From CAVRIA01 sp963721115 (GTDB taxonomy: Bacteria > Desulfobacterota > Binatia > HRBIN30 > CADEER01), in NCBI GenBank assembly GCA_963721115.1, contig CAVRIA010000006.1, positions 372,001 to 436,000 of the forward strand: a DNA stretch of 64,000 bases, read 5' to 3'. A program made the position numbers and the translations under genes. The stretch's first letter is position 1. The number at the start of each line of letters is the position of its first letter. The notes beneath the pieces are model-generated. The model did not search any database. It was not told where the DNA came from and saw nothing but the letters and a program-made list of their open reading frames with translations. Shown here piece after piece: positions 47,673 through 55,996 of the stretch.

Positions 47673-48065
47673 ATGAACCTGCCTGAGGTAATTGCGGCCG
47701 CGGTGCGAGCCCGTGTCGTGCGAATTGCGAAGGGCCTTCTTGGTTCCCAGATCAGTGTCATCGAAGCATCCCGGGAACTGTCTCGGTTGCGGTTTGAGGT
47801 GTGCTCCGATCCGTTCGATTCCGACTTCCTGCCGTTTGTGGGCATCGATTCAGAGACCGACGCGCTTCCAATCGGTTCCGTCCGTGAACTCTGGGCTGCA
47901 GACGCACTACGCGCGAAGGACGTCGAGATTCAACGTGCGGAGGAATTTTACCGTGATGTCGCCCGAGACGCCTGCCGAAAACTCGTCGAGAGGTTTGAGG
48001 GTATGTCGAACAAGGCCGTTCCAGGCGACGCTGAAAACCGGCGTTCGGCCCGCAGTCCTTGGTAG
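47673..48065 (+). CDS. hypothetical protein, cassette gene 2
   Basis: 130 residues, mostly helical and acidic, with SVIEASRELSRLRFEV, FLPFVGIDSETDALPIG and EEFYRDVARDACRKLVERF. It resembles small DUF2489-like proteins seen in integron cassettes, but I cannot assign it firmly. The last 20 residues are encoded by an attC-like sequence and are probably not conserved. It starts 9 bp after attC-like site 1. Confidence 0.6.
   Translation: MNLPEVIAAAVRARVVRIAKGLLGSQISVIEASRELSRLRFEVCSDPFDSDFLPFVGIDSETDALPIGSVRELWAADALRAKDVEIQRAEEFYRDVARDACRKLVERFEGMSNKAVPGDAENRRSARSPW
48005..48049 (+). repeat. attC-like site 2, shortened
   Basis: GTCGAAC (48005-48011) and GTTCGGC (48043-48049) pair at six of seven positions around AAGGCCGTTCCAGGCGACGC. 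The inner stem is short, so the site looks degenerate compared with sites 1 and 3. Confidence 0.35.
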
Positions 48066-48073
48066 GATGACGA

Positions 48074-48316
48074 GTGAAGACGACCCAATACTTCGAGCAC
48101 GTGCGCAAACGGCCAGACCGCGCTACGATCCGAGATGAATGGATCAGCCGCGTGGTGGATCACGCCGAGAAGACCGAGGTCCAATCAGACGGGCGCATAC
48201 GCAAGTGGGCACGAATCGCCGAGGCGGGCAAGATTCTGCGAGTCATTGTCTTGGAGGATGGCCAGACAGTTCACAACGCTTTCTTCGACAGGTCGTTCAA
48301 GGAGAGTGGCAAATGA
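48074..48316 (+). CDS. putative toxin of a DUF2283-linked pair, cassette gene 3
   Basis: An 80-residue basic protein (MKTTQYFEHVRKRPDRATIR, then WARIAEAGKILRVIVL and HNAFFDRSFKE). Small proteins of this shape are commonly encoded just before DUF2283 proteins, and the pair is treated as a toxin-antitoxin-like unit. The GTG start is at 48074. It overlaps the next gene by four bases (ATGA). Confidence 0.6.
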   Translation: MKTTQYFEHVRKRPDRATIRDEWISRVVDHAEKTEVQSDGRIRKWARIAEAGKILRVIVLEDGQTVHNAFFDRSFKESGK

Positions 48317-48510
48317 GAGTCAAGTACTTCCCGGACACCGATACGGCCCTCATGGAGTTCACCGACAACGAGGTCGCAGAGACCAGAGAGATCAGCGAGA
48401 ACATCTACGCCGATCTCGACCGCCACGGGAACCTGGTGAGTATGACGATCGAGCATGCGCGCACGAACGCTCGCTTGCCGGAGTTCTCGTATCAGGAAGT
48501 GGTGGGGTGA
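48313..48510 (+). CDS. DUF2283 family protein, cassette gene 3b
   Basis: A 65-residue protein starting MRVKYFPDTDTALMEFTDNE with the typical DUF2283 ending of acidic strands (DLDRHGNLVSMTIEHA). GGAGAG is just upstream. It is translationally coupled to the 80-residue partner, and both form one cassette ending at the attC-like site 14 bp downstream. An antitoxin role is inferred from the pairing. Confidence 0.78.
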   Translation: MRVKYFPDTDTALMEFTDNEVAETREISENIYADLDRHGNLVSMTIEHARTNARLPEFSYQEVVG

Positions 48511-48523
48511 ACGCAGGCGGAAG

Positions 48524-48585
48524 GCCGAACCAGGCGATGGAGCCGACGCCGAAGGAACGGCGCGGCTCATCGAACGGCGTTCGGC
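48524..48585 (+). repeat. attC-like site 3
   Basis: The best example in the window. The outer boxes GCCGAAC and GTTCGGC are perfectly complementary. The inner arms CGATGGAGCCGACGCCG and CGGCGCGGCTCATCG pair with two extrahelical bases (G and A) in the left arm, and the loop is AAGGAA. Unpaired spacers lie between outer and inner stems, exactly the folded attC plan. Confidence 0.65.
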
Positions 48586-48592
48586 TCTCCGG

Positions 48593-48997
48593 TCAGCGGG
48601 CCTTCCAGATGGTCGCGATTCGACTCTTTCGGATGACGCGGTCATAGGTAGCGAGGGGGATGCGGTGGGCGCGAGCGGTTGCGACGATCAGGCGATCCGC
48701 GGGGCCTCCATGAAAGGAAAGAGGCAGCCCGTTCAGGGCGATGACGACTTCGACGTCGAGGGGGGCGATCTCGACGACGGCGGCCGCAGCTGCCTCTCGT
48801 ATCCAGACGTCGAACGGCCGGTCCAAGGCGAGCCGTCCTTTCGCGTGCAGCATCTGCGCCTCCCAGAGGCTGACGGCCGCCAAACGGAGCGAGGCCCGCG
48901 ACGCCAGTCGGTCGAGTGCGCTCTGCTCGCGGTGAGCAAGCCGATCGGAGCCGAGCAGCCACCACAGCCATACGTGCGTGTCCAGCAGGATTTTCAC
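48593..48997 (-). CDS. PIN-domain toxin (VapC type)
   Basis: A 134-residue ribonuclease toxin. Acidic active-site residues lie in ILLDTHVWLWW, SLWEAQML and PADRLIVATARAH. The start is GTG 48997, overlapping the antitoxin stop (GTGA). The frame stays open far upstream, but only this part matches the family. It follows attC-like site 3 in opposite orientation. Confidence 0.9.
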   Translation of the reverse strand: MKILLDTHVWLWWLLGSDRLAHREQSALDRLASRASLRLAAVSLWEAQMLHAKGRLALDRPFDVWIREAAAAAVVEIAPLDVEVVIALNGLPLSFHGGPADRLIVATARAHRIPLATYDRVIRKSRIATIWKAR

Positions 48998-49233
48998 CGA
49001 GACGCCTGGAACTCGGCTTCGTCGATTACCGATGTTTCCGGTTCGGCGTTCAGTTCGCCAGAGCCGCGAAGGACCTCCCATGCTTTCGGAGCAGCCGCGC
49101 CCGGTTTCGGCGCCGGCGTGAGCCGGGCGACAACCTTGCCACGTCGCTTGATGTCCACCACCTCTCCTCCGCCTTCCGCACGCCGGATCAATTCGAGGCA
49201 GCGCGCACGGAACTGCGTCACTGAAATGTCCAT
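48994..49233 (-). CDS. Phd/YefM-type antitoxin
   Basis: A 79-residue DNA-binding antitoxin starting MDISVTQFRARCLELIRRAE with the family GKVVARLTP strand. The C-terminal part (after about residue 45) would wrap the PIN toxin. The start codon lies inside a perfect inverted repeat, so the antitoxin can shut off its own operon. Confidence 0.88.
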   Translation of the reverse strand: MDISVTQFRARCLELIRRAEGGGEVVDIKRRGKVVARLTPAPKPGAAAPKAWEVLRGSGELNAEPETSVIDEAEFQASR

Positions 49234-49254
49234 ATGGGAATCCTATATGGACAT
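49226..49254 (-). promoter_or_regulatory. operator of the Phd/PIN toxin-antitoxin operon
   Basis: ATGTCCATAT-N9-ATATGGACAT, perfect 10-base arms. One arm contains the antitoxin ATG and the spacer contains its AGGA ribosome binding site, so antitoxin binding covers the translation start itself. Confidence 0.7.
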
Positions 49255-49577
49255 TTACCGTCGCGCAAGACGAGGCTCGGTCGAGTGGCCGAACGAGCAC
49301 GCCGAGGGACCGCAGCGACGAGGCCCTTCGGGTAGGCCGGCGGCGCCGCGTTCCGGCCGCGGCGGGTACGGATGCCGGCCTCGGGGTGGGCTTCTTCATC
49401 CCGTGAGCATCCGGAAGTTCTTCAGCGGAGAGAGGGATCGCGATCTTGCGAAACGAGATCGTATGGGTGTGGATTCCCATCGGTGCTACCGTTGCGCTGG
49501 CGGCGGTTGCCAGGCGCACGGCGGGCGGCGGCACCCGGCGCCCGAACGGCACCAGGCCGACCGCGATCCCGGAAACC
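49255..49577. other. gap between antitoxin and GNAT gene
   Basis: No convincing gene. GCCGAAC at 49288 recalls an attC outer box but has no matching partner. The acetyltransferase frame extends upstream to TTG 49446, with one hydrophobic stretch (VWIPIGATVALAAVA) that could be a membrane anchor if that start is used. Confidence 0.4.
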
Positions 49578-50066
49578 ATGACTTCAGATACCGTCACCGT
49601 GGTGCGCACCGAGCTGACCGACGCGGCGAGCCGTGAACTCATCGACTCGTTGAACGCCGAGTTGACCGGCCTCTATCCCGAATCGGGGGCGAACCACTTT
49701 CGCCTGGATCCCGATGAGGTGACCGAGGGCCGCGGCGTCTTCCTCGTGGTCTACCGCGCGGGAATGCCGGTCGGCTGCGGTGCCGTTCGGCTCCTCGACG
49801 TCGAGACGGCCGAGGTCAAGCGGATGTACGTGCGACCCATCGCGCGTGGAAGCGGTCTCGGGCGGCGGCTCCTGGCCGCGCTCGAGGTGGAAGCACGCGC
49901 GCTCGGCGTGAGGCGACTCGTTCTCGAGACTGGTATCCGGCAGACGGCCGCGCTCGCGCTCTATCGGACGATGGGCTTCCAGCCGATCCCCCTGTTCGGG
50001 GAGTACCGCCTCTCGCCGGAGACCAGCGTGTGCCTCGGCAAGGACCTTCTGAACGATGAGCCGTGA
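49578..50066 (+). CDS. GNAT family acetyltransferase
   Basis: 162 residues from ATG 49578 (MTSDTVTVVRTELTD). Motif A is VKRMYVRPIARGSGLGRRLL with the acetyl-CoA pyrophosphate loop R-G-S-G-L-G. The C-terminal LALYRTMGFQPIPLFGEY motif is typical of the MarR-associated/YafP-like acetyltransferases. A longer form from TTG 49446 would add a hydrophobic N-terminus. The substrate is unknown. Confidence 0.85.
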   Translation: MTSDTVTVVRTELTDAASRELIDSLNAELTGLYPESGANHFRLDPDEVTEGRGVFLVVYRAGMPVGCGAVRLLDVETAEVKRMYVRPIARGSGLGRRLLAALEVEARALGVRRLVLETGIRQTAALALYRTMGFQPIPLFGEYRLSPETSVCLGKDLLNDEP

Positions 50067-50269
50067 GTCAGCGGTATGGTTCAATCCGCTGCAGTCCGGC
50101 CCGACATCACGTCTCCGCAATCTCGACGTGAGTCCTCGTGATTCCGTTTCGCCGCTCCTGCGCTGCACGCCCGCGAGGTTGGTTGCTGCTCGGTATCGGT
50201 GCTCCGCCTCTGGCGCCTTTTCGAGCACTTGACGGCGGAGCTCGAATTGTGCGGACTTCCTGTACGCTG

Positions 50270-50509
50270 ATGGCGATTCAAACGACGTACACCCAAGCGA
50301 GGGCGGAGCTGGCGAAGCTGTGCGATGCAGCGGCAAAGGACAATGAGGTGGTGATCATCACCCGTCGCGGGGCCGAGGACGTCGCACTGGTGTCCGCCGC
50401 GGAGCTCCGCAGCTTGCGGGAGACAGCGCATTTGTTGCGTTCGCCCCGCAACGCTGACCGGCTCTGGAGAGCTTTGACCCGGGCTCGGGCTCGTAAGGAG
50501 CGGCCGTAA
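50270..50509 (+). CDS. YefM-type antitoxin, apparently without partner
   Basis: A 79-residue protein (MAIQTTYTQARAELAKLCDA, then VVIITRRGAEDVALVSAAEL) matching the YefM fold over its first 60 residues. The C-terminal toxin-binding part is short and basic. No YoeB-like or PIN toxin frame follows within 300 bp, so it is an orphan antitoxin or a remnant. Confidence 0.8.
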   Translation: MAIQTTYTQARAELAKLCDAAAKDNEVVIITRRGAEDVALVSAAELRSLRETAHLLRSPRNADRLWRALTRARARKERP

Positions 50510-50829
50510 TCCGTACGGTCGCTACGGCGCGAGGTCGGGCTTGACGAGAGAGGGATTGAACGCGATGCGGTCTTTCAGCGCCGGGCCGAACCAGGAACGC
50601 GGAGCTTGGACACACATTCCTCCCCTGCCTGGCCGAGTCGAGCGTTCTCCACACCAAGCTACCAGAAATTCCGTGGCACCAGATGGAGCTCGCGGGCCTG
50701 GCGTTCGAGAGACTCGCGAAAGTCGGGGTGAGCGATGCCGATCAGGGCCCGGGCGTGATGGCCAGCGCAGCGCCCGTGGCGCGCAACCGGCGCGTGCCGA
50801 ACACGTCGGATCTTCAGGAGGGGTCGTTT
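50510..50829. other. intergenic gap
   Basis: 320 bp without a supported gene. It carries GGGCCGAACCAGG near 50590, similar to the start of attC-like site 3, but no matching right end. AGGAGGGG at its right edge is the ribosome binding site of the methyltransferase. Confidence 0.4.
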
Positions 50830-51630
50830 ATGGTTAGTCTGGAAGCACACTATTCGGCCCGCGACATCGAGGCGCGAATCCTGGCGGCCGTGCGCGCGGC
50901 GGGTTTGAATCCCGAGCAACGCCTGTCCCCCGAGGAGCTGGGGGCGCTCGATCATTTCCACACGGGCGGACTCCGCGCCTCACGCGAGTTGATGGAGCTG
51001 GCGCAGATTCGGGCCGAAGATCGCGTTCTCGATATTGGAGCTGGGCTGGCGGGTTCCGCCCGGCTGCTCGCTTCCGTGCTCGGCTGCCGCGTCGACTGCC
51101 TCGAATTGTCGCCCGATTTCCGCGCCGGTGCGGTACTGCTGAATCGGCTGACCGGCCTCGACGACCGAATCGAAGTGCACAAGGGCAGCGCTCTCGATCT
51201 GCCCTTCCCCGACGATTCGTTTGATGTCGTCTGGATGCAAAATGTCGGCATGAACATCGCGGACAAGCAGAAGCTCTACCGGGAGATCTGCCGAGTCCTC
51301 AAGCCGTGCGGCCGGTACGCCTTCCAGGAGATGGCTGCCGGGGAAGCGGCGACGTCCTATTTTCCGCTTCCGTGGGCGACCGATCCTGCCGACAGCTTCC
51401 TTGTTTCTGCGGAAGAGATTCGCTCGGTTCTCGGCGCGAGTGGATTCGTCGCTGAACTCTTCGAGGATACCAGCGACGCTCATTTGAGCAGGACTACCGC
51501 AACCGCCGCGCCGAGTCCGCTGACCCTGGGGGTGTACGTCGACGATCTCGCGCAAAAGGCCGGGAACGCGCGGCGCAGTCTTCAGGAGGGCCAGATCCGG
51601 CTTGTCAGAGGTGTCTTTCGGGTGAAATGA
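50830..51630 (+). CDS. SAM-dependent methyltransferase (class I)
   Basis: A 266-residue methyltransferase. Motif I is VLDIGAGLAGSARLLA, the acidic residue follows in CLELSPDFRAG, motif II is FDVVWMQNVGMNI, and VLKPCGRYAFQE is motif III. The layout resembles small-molecule N- or C-methyltransferases of the glycine/sarcosine or UbiE groups. Start ATG 50830 behind AGGAGGGG. Substrate unknown. Confidence 0.87.
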   Translation: MVSLEAHYSARDIEARILAAVRAAGLNPEQRLSPEELGALDHFHTGGLRASRELMELAQIRAEDRVLDIGAGLAGSARLLASVLGCRVDCLELSPDFRAGAVLLNRLTGLDDRIEVHKGSALDLPFPDDSFDVVWMQNVGMNIADKQKLYREICRVLKPCGRYAFQEMAAGEAATSYFPLPWATDPADSFLVSAEEIRSVLGASGFVAELFEDTSDAHLSRTTATAAPSPLTLGVYVDDLAQKAGNARRSLQEGQIRLVRGVFRVK

Positions 51631-51657
51631 GGATCGCCCGGCCGGCGCTCCCAAGGC

Positions 51658-52248
51658 ATGCGCGAAAGGACGCGCGCGGCTGACGGGCGAGTCGTCGGGC
51701 GAGCAAAGGGCACGGCCGTGCGTGAACCAGAGCTCGAGAGACCGATCCTGTACATTTTCTCGGGACTTCCGGGGAGTGGCAAATCCACGCTCTCGCAATG
51801 GCTCGCGCGCCAACTCGGTGCCGTCTATCTGCGTGTGGACACCATCGAGCAGGCATTGCGGGACATTTGTTCCGTCGAGGTCGGGGGCGAGGGCTACCGC
51901 CTCGCCTACAGAATCGCGTCCGACAATCTGCGCCTGGGACTGAGCGTCGTCGCGGACTCGTGCAACCCGATCGAGCTGACGCGGCGGGAATGGGAGCAGG
52001 TTGCACGCGAGGCGGAGGCCGCCAGCATCAACATCGAGGTCATTTGCTCCGAGATCGGGGAACATCGCCTCAGAGTGGAGACGCGGGCTTCAGAGGTGGC
52101 GGGTCTGAGGCTTCCTACGTGGGACGAAGTCGAGAATCGCGAGTACCACGACTGGACCGTCGAAAGAGTCGTCGTCGACACGGCGGGTCGATCCGAAGCG
52201 CAGTGCGCAAGTGACCTTCTATCCAAACTATCTCGCTTGCGCACCTGA
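51658..52248 (+). CDS. P-loop kinase-like ATPase
   Basis: Up to 196 residues with Walker A GLPGSGKST (about residues 36-44) and a predicted NMP-kinase/AAA_33 fold; VVADSCNPIELTRREWEQ corresponds to the substrate-binding region. Relatives include chloramphenicol 3-O-phosphotransferase, zeta-toxin-like kinases and small gluconate-type kinases. GTG 51718 is an alternative start that removes an Arg-rich leader. It follows the methyltransferase by 27 bp. Confidence 0.75.
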   Translation: MRERTRAADGRVVGRAKGTAVREPELERPILYIFSGLPGSGKSTLSQWLARQLGAVYLRVDTIEQALRDICSVEVGGEGYRLAYRIASDNLRLGLSVVADSCNPIELTRREWEQVAREAEAASINIEVICSEIGEHRLRVETRASEVAGLRLPTWDEVENREYHDWTVERVVVDTAGRSEAQCASDLLSKLSRLRT

Positions 52249-52324
52249 CCATCGCATGCTGCCGACCCGCGAAAGCGAGCGGGGGACGGGGCGCTGGGGG
52301 CGGCACCCGGGCCTTTGACAAAGG

Positions 52325-52347
52325 GGCGCCGGCGAGATTTGAACTCG
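52325..52347 (-). other. tRNA 3'-end-like fragment
   Basis: On the minus strand CCGAG-TTCAAAT-CTCG forms a T-arm with the conserved TTCRANY loop, followed by a 7-base acceptor-like CGGCGCC. The rest of a tRNA is absent; a CoA-transferase gene begins immediately. It could be the copy of a tRNA end left by integration at the right border of the accessory zone, or chance. Confidence 0.3.
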
Positions 52348-52354
52348 GTTCGAG

Positions 52355-54714
52355 ATGCACGGCCTGCGCGACATCCGGGTAATCGACTTCTCCACCGAGA
52401 TCGCCGGTCCCTACTGCACGAAGCTGCTCGCCGACGCCGGCGCCGACGTGATCAAGGTCGAGAGCGCGGACGGCGATCCGCTGCGCCGCTGGTCGGCGAC
52501 CGGTGCCGATCTGCGCGGCCGCGACGGCGCCCTCTTCCAGTTCCTCAACGCGTCGAAGCGCTCCGTGATCGGCGCTCCGGAGGACGCCGCGATCGCGGCG
52601 CTGATCGCCGGCGCCGATCTGGTCGTGGAGAGCTTCGCGCCCGGCCGCATCGAGGAGGCGAAGCTGCCGGAGAGATTCCCGGCGCTGACGTTGCTGTCGA
52701 TCTCGCCCTTCGGGCGCGGCGGACCGTGGACGCACCGGCCGTGGACGGAGTTCACCCTGCAGGCGGAGTCCGGCTCCATCGGCGTTCGCGGCCGCGCCGA
52801 ACGCGAGCCCTTCCAGGCGGGCGGCCGCATCACGGAGTGGCTCGGGGGCGCCTTCGCGGCCGTCGGCGCTCTGGCGGCGGTGCGGCGCGCTCGGCGCACC
52901 GGGCACGGCGAGCATGTCGACGTCTCCCTGCTCGAGGCGATCTCGCTCGGCGGCAGCACCTTCCTCGATCTCTTCCACAGCCTCTTCGGCCGGCCGCCTC
53001 TGACGTCGCCGGCGCGCACCTTGGAGACGCCGTCGATCGAGCCGACCGCCGACGGATGGGTCGGCTTCAACACCAACACCGGGCAGCAGTTCCGGGATTT
53101 CCTGCTCCTCATCGAGCGGCCCGACCTGCTCGGCGACGAGGAGCTGGCCCTGGCATTCGGGCGCAGCCGGCGCTTCGACGAGTGGAACGCGATCGTGCAC
53201 GCCTACACGACGCGGCACACGACGGCGGAGCTCGTGGAGCGCGCCGCGGCGCTGCGCATCCCCGTGGCGCCGGTGCACGACGGCGACTCGGTGCGGCGCC
53301 ACGAGCACCTGGTGGCGCGCGGCATCTACGTGCGCGGATCCGTCCGGGGCGTTCGAGCATCCGCGCCCGCCGTACGAGATCGACGGCCGCCGGCCGCCGC
53401 CGGCGCGCCCGGCGCCGCGCCTGGGCGAGCACGCCGGCCGCGTCGAGCCGCGCCGCCGCGAGGTGCCGCAGGCGAGCGGTCCGCCGCCGCCGCCGCTCGC
53501 CGGCGTGCGCGTCGTCGACATGACCAACTGGTGGGCGGGCCCGTCGGCGGCGCAGGTCCTGGCGGCGCTGGGGGCCGACGTCATCCATCTGGAATCGATC
53601 CAGAAGCCCGACGGCGGCCGCTTCGCCGGCGGCCTGTTCCGCGGCCGCGACTGCTGGTGGGAGTACAGCCCGTTCTGCCTCGCCGCCAACGCCAACAAAC
53701 GCGGGCTGACGCTCAACCTGGCCGACCCGCAGGGGCTCGATCTGGCCAAGCGGCTGATCGCGGTGTCCGACGCGCTGATCGAGAACTACAGCCCGCGCGT
53801 CCTCGAAGGCTTCGGGCTCGACGGGGAGAGCTTCCGCGCCATCAACCCGCGCGCCGTGCTGGTGCGCATGCCGGCCTTCGGCATCTCGGGCCCGTGGCGC
53901 GATCACGTCGGCTTCGCGCAGACGATGGAGCAGATCAGCGGCCTGGCGTGGGTGACCGGCCACGCCGACGATCAGCCGCGCATCCAACGCGGGCCGTGCG
54001 ATCCCTCTGGCCGGCATGCACGGCGCCTTCGCCCTGCTCGTCGCCCTCGCCGAGCGCGACGCCACCGGCCGCGGCGTGCACGTCGAGGTGCCGATGGTCG
54101 AGGGGGCGCTCAACGCCGCCGCCGAGCAGGTGATCGAGCTCACCGCCTACGGCAACCTCATCGGCCGCGAGGGGAATCGCTCCGCGGCGGCGGCGCCGCA
54201 GGGGCTCTACCCGTGCCGCGGCGAGGATCGCTGGCTGGCGCTCTCCGTCGCGACCGACGCGCACTGGGAAGCCCTGAAAGGCGAGCTCGGCCGCCCGGCC
54301 TGGGCGGATGACGCGCGTCTCGACCGGCGCGACGGGCGCCGCGCGGCGCACGATCGCATCGACGCGGCGCTGCGCGACTGGGCGGCCGAGCAGGACCTCG
54401 AGGATGCGGTGGCGCGGCTGATCGCGGCCGGCGTGCCCGCGGCCCCGGTCTTCGACCCGCGCGCGACCAGCCGCCACCCGCAGATGGCGGCGCGCGGCTT
54501 CTTCGAAACGTGCGACCATCCGGTCGTCGGCGCGCATCCGATGCCGATGCTGCCGTTCCGCTACGCCAGCGTCGAGCGCTGGCTGCGCACGCCGGCGCCG
54601 ACGCTCGGCCAGCACAGCGAGGAGATCCTGCGCGAGGTCCTCGGGCTGACGGACGAGGAGATCGCCGAGCTGGCGCGCCGGGAAGTGATCGGCACCCGGC
54701 CGAAGGGGCTGTGA
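52355..54714 (+). CDS. tandem double CaiB/BaiF CoA-transferase, two frameshifts
   Basis: Two complete type III CoA-transferase domains in one gene, about 786 residues when corrected. Domain 1 starts MHGLRDIRVIDFSTEIAGPY. Domain 2 starts LAGVRVVDMTNWWAGPSAAQ at about 53493. Frame shifts of +1 occur in the GGGG run at 53346-53349 and near 54004. The position of the catalytic aspartate is Glu in domain 1 (EFTLQAESG) and Ala in domain 2 (AQTMEQISG), unlike D142 and D139 in the single-domain paralogs of this window. The enoyl-CoA hydratase gene overlaps its stop by four bases. Confidence 0.85.
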
Positions 54715-55493
54715 GCGTGGGCGAGAGATCCGTCGACCTGGGCACCAGGTACCTGAGGGCGACCATCGCCGACCGTGTTCTGCGCGTGCAGATCGACCGC
54801 GCCGCGAAGCGCAACGCGATCACGCAGGACATGTACCGCGGCCTCAAGCGGGCGGCCATCCTCGCCGACGCCGACGCCGAGCTCGACGTTCTGTGCCTCA
54901 CCGGCAGCGGCGACGTCTTCGCCGTCGGCGGGGACATGAGCGGCGAGAGCGAGGATCCGCACGGCCTGGCGCAGGAGCTCGACCCCACCGATCACTTTCC
55001 GTTCCGCCACCTCGAACAGTGCCGCAAGATCGTCGTCGCCGCCGTCAACGGCCTGTGCCACGCCGGCGGGCTCAACCTGGTGCTGTTCAGCGACCTCGCC
55101 GTCGCCTCCGATCGCGCCACCTTCCGGGCCCCCGAGCTGCGGCGCGGCGTGCCCGATCCGTGGATCGCCTCGCGCCTGGCCGAGTTCGTCGGCATCGGCG
55201 CGGCCAAGTACCTGCTCTTCACCGGCGCCGCGATCGACGCGCGCGAAGCGGCGGCGCTGGGGCTTGTCGCCAAGGTCGTTCCTCACGACCAGCTCGCCGC
55301 GCAGGTCGAGTGGACTCTCGAGCAGATCCGCCTGACGGCGCCGAAGGCGCGGGCGATGGTGAAGGGGGATCTAAACCGCCGCCTGCCGAGCCCGGATGCC
55401 GGCCTGTTCCGCCGCTCCATCCTGTCGCCTGAGATGGCCGAGGGCTTCGCCGCATTCCTCGAGAAGCGGCGCCCCGTTTGGCCGCGCGAGTGA
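54711..55493 (+). CDS. enoyl-CoA hydratase/isomerase family protein
   Basis: A 260-residue crotonase-fold protein, GTG start overlapping the previous stop (GTGA). The N-terminal RVLRVQIDRAAKRNAITQDM, the oxyanion-hole GDVFAVGGDMSG and NGLCHAGGLNLVLFSD are visible. One catalytic glutamate is likely in FRAPELRRGVPD. It forms an operon with the tandem CoA-transferase and likely acts on the same acyl-CoA. Confidence 0.87.
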   Translation: MSVGERSVDLGTRYLRATIADRVLRVQIDRAAKRNAITQDMYRGLKRAAILADADAELDVLCLTGSGDVFAVGGDMSGESEDPHGLAQELDPTDHFPFRHLEQCRKIVVAAVNGLCHAGGLNLVLFSDLAVASDRATFRAPELRRGVPDPWIASRLAEFVGIGAAKYLLFTGAAIDAREAAALGLVAKVVPHDQLAAQVEWTLEQIRLTAPKARAMVKGDLNRRLPSPDAGLFRRSILSPEMAEGFAAFLEKRRPVWPRE

Positions 55494-55512
55494 AATCGCG
55501 CTAGGAAGGCGC

Positions 55513-55974
55513 ATGGCACAGCCGAGACCGTTCACGAAGACCGAGGTGGCGATCGCCAACCCGATCATCAAGCTGATGAGCCGGCTCAACACGTGGGCCT
55601 ACCGCGCCACGGGCGGCAAGCTGGGCGGTAAGTTCCTGCGCGGTGCGCCGGTGATGCTGCTCACCACGACCGGACGCAAGACCGGCAAGCCGCGCGTCTC
55701 GCCGCTGCTGTACCTGCGCGACGGCGACAAGGTGATCACCGTCGCGTCGAAGGGCGGCATGGATCACCACCCGCTCTGGTACCTGAACCTGCGGGCCCAT
55801 CCCGATGTCGAGGTGCAGATCGGCAGCGAGGTGCGGCCGATGCGCGCGGCCACCGCCACGGCGGCCGAGAAGCAGGCGTACTGGCCGCGTCTGCTCGAGA
55901 TGTACCGCGACTACGCCGACTATCAGGCGCGCACCGAGCGCGACATTCCGGTGGTCATCCTGTCGCCGCGCTGA
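55513..55974 (+). CDS. deazaflavin (F420)-dependent nitroreductase family protein
   Basis: 153 residues of the DDN/DUF385 split-barrel family: MLLTTTGRKTGKPRVSPLLY is the cofactor phosphate-binding strand-loop, followed by YLNLRAHPDVEVQIG and ERDIPVVILSPR. Members use F420 or occasionally flavin to reduce small molecules. AGGAAGG precedes the ATG. It lies 19 bp after the hydratase, so it probably belongs to the same operon. Confidence 0.87.
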   Translation: MAQPRPFTKTEVAIANPIIKLMSRLNTWAYRATGGKLGGKFLRGAPVMLLTTTGRKTGKPRVSPLLYLRDGDKVITVASKGGMDHHPLWYLNLRAHPDVEVQIGSEVRPMRAATATAAEKQAYWPRLLEMYRDYADYQARTERDIPVVILSPR

Positions 55975-55996
55975 AGCGATCGCAAAGGCGGTTTCC

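Noticed and set aside
49288..49345. Fourth attC-like site
   Set aside because: GCCGAAC is present but there is no complementary GTTCGGC box or inner stem.
48593..49642. 350-codon minus-strand frame including the PIN toxin
   Set aside because: Residues before 48997 overlap the antitoxin and look noncoding; the toxin starts at GTG 48997 with a 4-base overlap.
52260..52352. Complete tRNA gene on the minus strand
   Set aside because: Only T-arm and acceptor 3' half are recognisable; no D-arm, anticodon arm or 5' acceptor strand at the right distance.
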